Source: an uncultured Flavobacteriaceae bacterium
Lineage (GTDB): Bacteria; Bacteroidota; Bacteroidia; Flavobacteriales; Flavobacteriaceae
Direction: 5' to 3'
NCBI GenBank assembly: GCA_905479435.1
Contig: CAJQMN010000097.1
Span: 1 to 34,857 of the forward strand
Length of the DNA stretch: 34,857 nucleotides
A program made the position numbers and the translations under genes. Below, in pieces: positions 7,623 through 13,676 of this stretch; positions within the stretch are counted from its first letter, which is position 1; the number at the start of each line of letters is the position of its first letter. The notes beneath the pieces were generated by a model that was not told where the DNA came from, ran no database searches, and worked only from the letters and a program-made list of their open reading frames with translations.

Positions 7623-8827
7623 AGAAACCAAGCACTAAATCCTATTAAAAAAATAATTCCACAAATACTTAAAACTTTCAAATATATAGACGGCTGATAC
7701 TCTTTAGGTGTATGTTTTCCAGTAATTAGAATAAAGTTTAAAATAGCATAAAAAGGTGCTGTTAAGAAAGATAATATGGTTGCAATTTTTACCATTAAAC
7801 CCATATCATCTCTAAAGTATCTAAGAATTATATAAGTTCCTATTCCTAAGAGAATAATCCAAAAATAGTATTTCAATTTTAATTTGTTCGAAAATAATAA
7901 ATCATTGGCTTTAGACATTGTTCTAGGAGAGGCGTCTAGCGTGGTAATAGTGGTGCTAAACATAGTAGTGAAAGCAGCTATAGCAATAAATATATAGGCA
8001 AAATTACCTAGGTTTTTTGTGTATAATTCTATTAATTGACCCGCAAAAATACTTCCTTTGCTTGAAAAACTTTGACCAGTTCCGTTCATGACTAAAGCTC
8101 CTAGAATAATAAAACAGACTGCCAAGCATATAGTTCCAATATAGCCAATATTAAAATCGAAAATAGCTTGTTTAGTTGTTGTTTTTTTTAATGTTGTTTT
8201 TTCTTTTTCTAAAGACCATATAGATTGCCATATTGAAATGTCTAATGGGGCTGGCATCCAACCTAAAAAAGCAATTAAAAAATAAATTTCAATGGTTTCT
8301 TTAGGGAATACTTGAGTAAATGTATAGGCTTGGGTATTTTTTGTAATAGCTACACTAACAGCTAAAAGGGTAGAGACAGTTAAAATTAAAATAACATATT
8401 TCATTAAGTTATCTAAAAGCTTGTATTTACCGATAAGTAATATAGAAATACTAAGAACAGTAATTAATAAAGACCAAGTAACCATATCAAAATAACCAAA
8501 AAGATTGACGGCTAAACCTGCTGTAACAATTGTAACTGCAGCTTGAATAATGAACATAGTAATAAAACTTATACTGTAACTAATAGCCAAAACACCTTTT
8601 CCTAATTTTTTATATCCATCCAATAATGTCTCTCCAGTAGCCGAGGCATATCTAGGCCCAAATTGGAAAAAAGGGTATTTAAAAAAAGCTGCAATTAAAA
8701 TTGCCCACAATAAACCAAAACCAAAATCAGCTCCGGCTCTTGTAGATTGAACTAAGTGAGAAACTCCAACCGCTGCACCAGCAAATAATAACCCAGGACC
8801 TAAAGTCTTAACTATATTTTTTCTCAT
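7610..8827 (-). CDS. Nramp-family transporter, divergent (no DPGN metal-binding motif)
   Basis: A 405-residue polytopic inner-membrane protein with about eleven hydrophobic segments and the general Nramp/SLC11 plan. Canonical Nramps bind Mn2+/Fe2+ through an Asp and Asn in the DPGN motif of the first helix and a Met in the MPH motif of helix 6. Here the equivalent of DPGN reads GVSH (residues 21-24) in the stretch GAAVGVSHLVQSTRAGADFG. Helix 6 has MPA (191-193), so the Met remains and the His is lost. The substrate may therefore differ from transition metals. The true start is the ATG at 8827. It shares one base with the TGA of the sigma factor gene (TGATG), so translation is probably coupled. 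It is the last gene of the four-gene operon that begins at 10697. Confidence 0.8.
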   Translation of the reverse strand: MRKNIVKTLGPGLLFAGAAVGVSHLVQSTRAGADFGFGLLWAILIAAFFKYPFFQFGPRYASATGETLLDGYKKLGKGVLAISYSISFITMFIIQAAVTIVTAGLAVNLFGYFDMVTWSLLITVLSISILLIGKYKLLDNLMKYVILILTVSTLLAVSVAITKNTQAYTFTQVFPKETIEIYFLIAFLGWMPAPLDISIWQSIWSLEKEKTTLKKTTTKQAIFDFNIGYIGTICLAVCFIILGALVMNGTGQSFSSKGSIFAGQLIELYTKNLGNFAYIFIAIAAFTTMFSTTITTLDASPRTMSKANDLLFSNKLKLKYYFWIILLGIGTYIILRYFRDDMGLMVKIATILSFLTAPFYAILNFILITGKHTPKEYQPSIYLKVLSICGIIFLIGFSAWFLLSL

Positions 8828-9390
8828 CAAGATTTCTTAATAATCTCAGCTAATATTTTTTTTGCACGTAATAATTTTACTTTTACATTGCTCATAGGCT
8901 CATTCAGGTGTTGAGAAATTTCCCTGTATGTTAATTCTTTAAAAAAACGTAAATGAATAACTTCTTGATATTTTGGTTTGAGTTGTTTGATATCTTCAAG
9001 AAGCTTGGCTAGGTTTTGTTCAGTAATAAGGTTGTCTTCAGGCGTTGGATTATTATCAACAATCTTATAAGCTTCAGCTTCTTGACCTTGACTGGTATTG
9101 GTATTGATAGATTTTTTATTTTTTCTAATCAAATCAATATGTATATTTTTAGAAATTGTAGTTAACCAAGTTTTGAATTGGTATTTGTTGTCAAAACTAT
9201 TAATCTTATCAAATGCTTTTGAAAATGATTGAATGGTAATATCTTCAGCATCATTTTCATTATGAGTTCTTTTTAATTGATAGTTATAAATATCTGACCA
9301 AAAGTGATGTAATAAAAAGTTAAAAGAACTTTGGTCTCCTTGTTTTGCTTTCTGAATGTGATTTGCCAAAATTTCTCTAGTTATTTCCAA
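8827..9390 (-). CDS. ECF-type RNA polymerase sigma factor
   Basis: A 187-residue sigma-70 family protein of the two-domain ECF type. Region 2 covers about residues 20-95 (DAEDITIQSFSKAF and FKTWLTTISKNIHIDLIRK). An acidic linker rich in polar residues follows, then region 4 at about 125-185, with the helix-turn-helix YREISQHLNEPMSNVKVKLLRAKK. It would direct core polymerase to a specific promoter set. The frame opens at a TTG inside the last codons of the glycosyltransferase gene (10-nt overlap) and I see no ATG near region 2, so a TTG start is likely. Neither flanking gene encodes an anti-sigma factor. Coupling to the Nramp-like gene downstream (1-nt overlap) suggests they are made together. 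Confidence 0.9.
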   Translation of the reverse strand: MEITREILANHIQKAKQGDQSSFNFLLHHFWSDIYNYQLKRTHNENDAEDITIQSFSKAFDKINSFDNKYQFKTWLTTISKNIHIDLIRKNKKSINTNTSQGQEAEAYKIVDNNPTPEDNLITEQNLAKLLEDIKQLKPKYQEVIHLRFFKELTYREISQHLNEPMSNVKVKLLRAKKILAEIIKKS

Positions 9391-10487
9391 TGCGTATATT
9401 TTGAAATGGAGTAGGTTATAAATATAACAAATTGAAATAGAACTAAAAATACTTCTATAAATGGTGAAAAATATAGAACACTTTTTTTCTGTAATTTTTT
9501 TGCAGAAAGACCAACGATTATGGAAGTAAGAAATATATAACTTAAAATAATACCTATTGAATAGTAGTCTGCTTTATAAGTAAGTAAAAAAGGTATTAGG
9601 CATATAAAAAGTAGTTTAGAAGTACTAAATAATCCTAAAAAAAATTTATGTCTAAATTTATAATGTGAGAATATACTTAATTGGTTTTTTTTTTGGGTAA
9701 ACCATTTTTTTAGAGTGTTTGGAGCTTCATAAATTATAAAGCTATTTGGGCTCACTACTATAGTAGTATTTAATGAGGTGGATGCATCTCTAATAAAAAG
9801 ATCATGATGCCCAGAATCTATTCTCATATGATTTATAAATCCGTTAACCTTATAGAATTCACTTTTCTTATACGCTAAATTTTTCCCATCGGCCATATAA
9901 GACGACCCAAGTTTTGTGTAAGAAAAAGATTGAATTGTAGAAAGCAATTTATCTAATTGTATTAAAATATTTAAAAAAAAATTACTTTTTGATTGGTATA
10001 CTCCATAACCTAGTACAATAGATTTCGATTCAGAAAAATGAACAGTCATCTCTTTAATCCATTTTTTTGAGCTAGGCATACAGTCAGCATCAATAAAAAG
10101 TAATTGTTCATGTTTTGCAGACTTAATCCCTAGTGTTAACGCATACTTTCTATTTCCCCAAAAAGCTTCATTATTCTTAACGTTAACAATTTTTATTCTT
10201 GAATCATTGTCTTGAAATTTATTCATTACCGTTAATGTTTCATCATTTGATGCATTATTAATAAGGATTAATTCATAGTTTTTATACTCTTGTTCTTGAA
10301 GTAATGGAACAAGTCTAGTAAGGTGCTGAGCATTGTTTTTAGCATACACAATAATAGATACGGGAACAACCTTATTAAAAAATTTTGTTGAAGTTTTATG
10401 AAATAATAATGATGTAAATGAGATGTAGTAACACAATTGAACTACTGCGGTTACTACAAAAGTGTAGAATAAAACAGTAATGACCAT
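9381..10487 (-). CDS. Membrane-bound family 2 glycosyltransferase
   Basis: A 368-residue protein with an N-terminal helix (about residues 4-29), a GT2 (GT-A fold) catalytic domain (about 42-250) and two or three C-terminal helices (about 283-305, 310-330, 340-360). The nucleotide-sugar domain starts with VSIIVYAKNN and carries the metal-binding DAD at 133-135 in FIDADCMP. ADGKNLAY and GHHDLFIR follow, the usual acceptor and catalytic-base regions, then a KKWFTQKKNQLS stretch where processive enzymes have Q/RxxRW. It probably adds sugars to a lipid or polysaccharide at the inner membrane; donor and acceptor are unknown. It follows the small membrane protein gene by 6 nt and overlaps the sigma factor gene. 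Confidence 0.85.
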   Translation of the reverse strand: MVITVLFYTFVVTAVVQLCYYISFTSLLFHKTSTKFFNKVVPVSIIVYAKNNAQHLTRLVPLLQEQEYKNYELILINNASNDETLTVMNKFQDNDSRIKIVNVKNNEAFWGNRKYALTLGIKSAKHEQLLFIDADCMPSSKKWIKEMTVHFSESKSIVLGYGVYQSKSNFFLNILIQLDKLLSTIQSFSYTKLGSSYMADGKNLAYKKSEFYKVNGFINHMRIDSGHHDLFIRDASTSLNTTIVVSPNSFIIYEAPNTLKKWFTQKKNQLSIFSHYKFRHKFFLGLFSTSKLLFICLIPFLLTYKADYYSIGIILSYIFLTSIIVGLSAKKLQKKSVLYFSPFIEVFLVLFQFVIFITYSISKYTHWK

Positions 10488-10493
10488 TGTAAT

Positions 10494-10697
10494 TTAATTG
10501 TGAGTTGGTTCTGTACAATCTTCAAATTGATCTGAAGTTTTGCCACAAAAACCGCAGGCCTCACCACTTTTATTTAGCATAGGATTTTGACTTGCACAGG
10601 TTCCAGCAAATTCACCATCTTTTTTTGCCCATATTTTTATGGCTATTCCTGCTACACCAATAGCAAGAAGACCAATGGTTAATAAGATAAGTTTCAT
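10494..10697 (-). CDS. Small membrane-anchored four-cysteine protein, NqrM-like
   Basis: A 67-residue protein with one N-terminal membrane helix (about residues 3-23), a basic KIWAKKD turn, and a short tail with four cysteines at C34 (GTC), C48, C51 (CGFC) and C61. Similar proteins are common in Flavobacteriia and are usually left as membrane or secreted proteins of unknown role. The arrangement of helix, basic turn, G[ST]C and then further Cys resembles NqrM (DUF539), a small protein needed to place iron in the Na+-translocating NADH:quinone reductase. That link is inference, and no nqr genes are in the window. It is the first gene of the operon with the GT2 enzyme, sigma factor and Nramp-like transporter, and a -7 box lies just upstream. 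Confidence 0.75.
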   Translation of the reverse strand: MKLILLTIGLLAIGVAGIAIKIWAKKDGEFAGTCASQNPMLNKSGEACGFCGKTSDQFEDCTEPTHN

Positions 10698-10717
10698 TTA
10701 ATGATTTTTAGGTCTTA

Positions 10718-10725
10718 CAAAGATA
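10718..10725 (-). promoter_or_regulatory. Bacteroidetes-type -7 box for the operon starting at 10697
   Basis: On the minus strand this reads TATCTTTG, an exact TANNTTTG match, 20 bp before the ATG at 10697. No convincing TTTG -33 element lies at the right distance, which would fit a promoter that needs an activator or a special sigma factor, but could also be chance. Confidence 0.4.
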
Positions 10726-10814
10726 AATAATTCTCCTAATACAGACGGGTAATTATGCGGTGTTATTGTTTGTATTCTAAAAATAAAAAGGCATGTATTT
10801 TATCGTCAAATAAC

Positions 10815-11846
10815 TTATTCAATAATATTTACTTCGATGTCTAAGGTAATTTCGAAAATAGATAAAATGGTTTCTTGAATATTTTTAGCAAGCATATATA
10901 TGTCTTTTCCACTAGCCTTATCAAAATTTACTAAGACGAGAGCTTGATTTTCATGAATTCCACAATCTCCATATCTTTTCCCTTTAAATCCGGCCGTTTC
11001 TATTAACCAACCTGCTGGAATTTTATAATTATAAGCAGCATCCTCTTTCTTTGAAGATGGTATTTTGTAAAATGGAATATTTGGATATTTTTCTTGTAGT
11101 TTTTTAAATTGTTTTAAGCTTATTATAGGGTTTTTAAAAAAGCTACCGCTATTGCCTATTTTTTTTGGATCAGGTAATTTAGCTTGCCTAATATTAATTA
11201 CAATATCAGAAATGTCTTTTATAGTTGGATTACTAATTTTTCTAATTGCTAATTCTTTTTCAATAGCACCGTAATTAGTGTTTAAATGATGATTTTTTTT
11301 TGTGAGTTTAAAACGAACTGAAGTAATAACAATTTTTTCTTTTAATTCATTTTTAAAAATAGAATTACGATATCCAAAATCACATTCTTTGTTAGAAAAT
11401 TGAATTTTTTTTGCACTGTTTAAGTCTATCCCTTCAACTCGAGTAATTACATCTTTTACCTCTACACCATATGCTCCAATATTTTGAATTGGTGATGTTC
11501 CTACATTTCCAGGAATTAAAGAAAGATTTTCAATTCCACCATAATTTTGAGAAATACACCACATAACAAACTCATGCCAATCTTCACCTGCATTAACTGA
11601 TAGCTCTACCTCACTTTCATTTTCGTAATGTATGGATATGCCCTTAATATTAATGTGAATAACAAGTTTGTCTATATCTTTAGTAAGTAACATATTGCTA
11701 CCACCACTTAGTAAAAAAACATCCTTTTCTTGTGTTAAGATTTTTTGTAGTTTATCCAAATTATCAACAGAAACAAATCTACTGGCTGAAACATCTATAC
11801 CAAAAGTATTGTATGGTTTAAGAGAAATGTTTTGTTGAATATTCAA
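10815..11846 (-). CDS. murB: UDP-N-acetylenolpyruvoylglucosamine reductase (type I)
   Basis: A 343-residue FAD enzyme that reduces UDP-GlcNAc-enolpyruvate to UDP-MurNAc in the cytoplasm, the second committed step of peptidoglycan synthesis. FAD-binding motifs LSGGSNMLL (47-54) and SLIPGNVGTSPIQNIGAYG (109-127) are present. Catalytic-type residues follow: Y159-R160, S235 in the GNSGSFFKNP loop as proton donor, and E338 near the C-terminus. Length and the tyrosine loop put it in type I, like E. coli MurB. The frame opens at TTG (11846); upstream codons contain no ATG and the NISLKPYNTFG opening fits the family, so I accept a TTG start. A possible -7 box lies at 11911-11904 in the gap behind the aminotransferase gene. 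Confidence 0.96.
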   Translation of the reverse strand: MNIQQNISLKPYNTFGIDVSASRFVSVDNLDKLQKILTQEKDVFLLSGGSNMLLTKDIDKLVIHINIKGISIHYENESEVELSVNAGEDWHEFVMWCISQNYGGIENLSLIPGNVGTSPIQNIGAYGVEVKDVITRVEGIDLNSAKKIQFSNKECDFGYRNSIFKNELKEKIVITSVRFKLTKKNHHLNTNYGAIEKELAIRKISNPTIKDISDIVINIRQAKLPDPKKIGNSGSFFKNPIISLKQFKKLQEKYPNIPFYKIPSSKKEDAAYNYKIPAGWLIETAGFKGKRYGDCGIHENQALVLVNFDKASGKDIYMLAKNIQETILSIFEITLDIEVNIIE

Positions 11847-11903
11847 GTCTATTATATTTAAGAGTATGAAATTTTAAATAATAAAATGTCGGGTTTATCT
11901 AAT

Positions 11904-11911
11904 CAAACTTA
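11904..11911 (-). promoter_or_regulatory. Possible Bacteroidetes-type -7 box for murB
   Basis: On the minus strand this reads TAAGTTTG, matching TANNTTTG, in the 71-bp gap between the aminotransferase stop and the murB start. No good -33 element is seen, so murB may instead be read through from the genes upstream. Confidence 0.3.
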
Positions 11912-11917
11912 CATTTT

Positions 11918-13108
11918 TTATTTTTTATAGGAAGCTAAAGCGAACTTTAAAATCTCAACGCATCTAACTAAATCTTCTTTATTTAAAACATAGGCCATAC
12001 GAACTTGATTTTTACCTTCACCTTCACTAGAATAAAAACCACTTGCTGGAGCTACCATAACAGTTTCATTGTTGTGATGAAATTCCTCTAAAATCCAGCG
12101 TGCAAAATGATCTGTATCAATTACGGGTAACTCTGCTACACAATAAAAAGCACCTTTTGGATTAGCAACTTTTACACCTTCAATTTTTTTTAATTCAGTT
12201 ATTAGGGTATCTCTTCTCTCAACATATTCTTCGATGACCTTATCAAAATAAACTTGTGGGGTATCTAAGGCTGCTTCACTAGCTAATAAAGCATAGGTTG
12301 GTGGACTTAATCTAGCTTGAGCAAATTTAATAGCCGTATCCATAAAACTTTTATTTTTTGAGACAATACAACCAATTCTCGCACCACACATACTATATCG
12401 CTTTGAGACAGAATCGATCATAATTGCGTGCTGCTCTAAACCAGCTTCAGCCATTACAGAATGATGAGTGTTGTTGTCGTAAGTAAACTCTCTGTAGACC
12501 TCATCCGCAATTAAGAATAAATCGTGTTTTAATACGAGGTGTTTTAATTTTAGAATTTCTTCCTTACTGTAAAGATATCCGGTTGGGTTACCAGGGTTAC
12601 AAATTAAAATTGCTTTGGTTTTTTTAGTTATTAATTTTTCAAAATCATCAATATTAGGAAGTGCAAAATTGTTATTAATTTTTGAAATCACAGGAACAAC
12701 TTTAACACCAGATGCAGTAGAAAACCCATTATAATTTGCATAAAATGGTTCTGGTATAATAATTTCATCACCTGGATCAGTAATACTACCCATAGTAAAT
12801 AATAGCGCCTCGGATCCACCAGTAGTGGTAATAATATTTTGAGGAGTTATATCGACGTTATTTTTTTTGTAATAATTAGTTAACTTTTCTCTGTAAGTTT
12901 CGGACCCCTCAGATCTGGCATATGAAAGCACTTCAATACTGTTATTTTTAACAGCATCTAAAGCAACTTTAGGGGTTTTTATATCTGGCTGACCAATATT
13001 TAAGTGGTATACTTTTATTCCGTTTTTTTTAGCAGCTTCTGCAAAAGGAACGAGTTTTCTTATTGGAGACTGAGGCATCAGTTCTCCTTTTTTTGATATT
13101 AAAGGCAT
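11918..13108 (-). CDS. Class I/II PLP-dependent aminotransferase (aspartate aminotransferase-like)
   Basis: A 396-residue cytoplasmic fold-type I PLP enzyme. Landmarks in order are the LNIGQPD opening at 36-42, NPGNPTG at 171-177 with the cofactor-contacting Asn, ADEVY at 201-205 (Asp to the pyridine nitrogen, Tyr to the phenolic oxygen), and the Schiff-base K236 in SVSKRYSMCGAR. A C-terminal Arg in VRMAYVL fits the substrate carboxylate. It belongs to the broad aspartate/aromatic aminotransferase group; the amino-acid preference cannot be read from sequence. It lies 26 bp behind the DUF1573 gene and is probably on the same transcript. Confidence 0.9.
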   Translation of the reverse strand: MPLISKKGELMPQSPIRKLVPFAEAAKKNGIKVYHLNIGQPDIKTPKVALDAVKNNSIEVLSYARSEGSETYREKLTNYYKKNNVDITPQNIITTTGGSEALLFTMGSITDPGDEIIIPEPFYANYNGFSTASGVKVVPVISKINNNFALPNIDDFEKLITKKTKAILICNPGNPTGYLYSKEEILKLKHLVLKHDLFLIADEVYREFTYDNNTHHSVMAEAGLEQHAIMIDSVSKRYSMCGARIGCIVSKNKSFMDTAIKFAQARLSPPTYALLASEAALDTPQVYFDKVIEEYVERRDTLITELKKIEGVKVANPKGAFYCVAELPVIDTDHFARWILEEFHHNNETVMVAPASGFYSSEGEGKNQVRMAYVLNKEDLVRCVEILKFALASYKK

Positions 13109-13134
13109 TTAATTATAATGTAGTTTATAGTTTC

Positions 13135-13560
13135 TTAATTATCTACAGATAGTAAATTTTTTTTCTTTTCGAATGCTGCTGTTTTTTCAATATAGCCTTT
13201 AATTTTAACCATTTTACGTTCATTTTTTGCATTTGAAAAAATAGTGATAGCTTTAGAAAACCCTCCAAGTCTTTTAGTATCATAAGCAACTTCAATTTTT
13301 CCTTCTTCACCAGGCATTATGGGATGATTTGGTTTTTTTGGGACTGTACAACCACAAGAAGCTTGGACCCTTGAAATAATTAAAGGTGATTTTCCTATGT
13401 TAGTAAATTCAAAGACTCTTACACCATCAGCTCCTGAGATTATTTTACCGTAATTAATGGTCTCAGTTTTAAATTTAAATTCTGGTTTTAAGTCCTGGGC
13501 TTCTTGAGCATTAGAAATCGTAGCAGATAAAATTATAAGAAACGTAAAAAACTTTTTCAT
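13135..13560 (-). CDS. Secreted DUF1573 domain protein
   Basis: A 141-residue exported protein. A signal peptide (about residues 1-18, cut after SNA) precedes one DUF1573 domain, an immunoglobulin-like beta sandwich of about 100 residues. The hallmark SCGCTVPKKP motif follows a stretch reading FEFTNIGKSPLIIS, and the domain continues with GKIEVAYDTKRLGGF. The function of DUF1573 is not established; it resembles ASPM/SPD-2/Hydin-type domains and is abundant in Bacteroidota envelopes. It is divergent from valS, and the 116-bp gap holds a promoter-like box for each. Confidence 0.88.
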   Translation of the reverse strand: MKKFFTFLIILSATISNAQEAQDLKPEFKFKTETINYGKIISGADGVRVFEFTNIGKSPLIISRVQASCGCTVPKKPNHPIMPGEEGKIEVAYDTKRLGGFSKAITIFSNAKNERKMVKIKGYIEKTAAFEKKKNLLSVDN

Positions 13561-13589
13561 AAAAAATTAAGGTTTTAAAAAAATCAAAA

Positions 13590-13597
13590 CAAATTTA
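13590..13597 (-). promoter_or_regulatory. Bacteroidetes-type -7 box for the DUF1573 gene
   Basis: On the minus strand this reads TAAATTTG, an exact TANNTTTG match, 29 bp before the ATG at 13560. The divergent valS promoter lies 22 bp further along, so the two polymerases would bind close together. Confidence 0.4.
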
Positions 13598-13618
13598 ATC
13601 AAAAATAATTCAACAGAC

Positions 13619-13648
13619 TTTTAATTACTACAGATAATTGTACTTTTG
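13619..13648 (+). promoter_or_regulatory. Bacteroidetes-type promoter for valS
   Basis: TACTTTTG at 13641-13648 is an exact -7 box. TTTT at 13619-13622 lies 18 bp upstream, one base from the TTTG -33 element. Transcription would begin near 13655, about 20 nt before the ATG at 13677. Because the -7 box overlaps the 13638 extension of the frame, it supports the later start for valS. Confidence 0.6.
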
Positions 13649-13676
13649 CACACTTAAGGCAAAAAGTATAACAAGT

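Noticed and set aside
8828-8830. Nramp-like gene starting at TTG 8830 with a 4-nt overlap.
   Set aside because: An ATG follows at once at 8827, giving the common TGATG stop-start junction with the sigma gene.
13638-13676. Longer valS beginning at TTG 13638.
   Set aside because: The extension contains the exact -7 box TACTTTTG, and the added 13 residues do not fit the family; the ATG at 13677 does.
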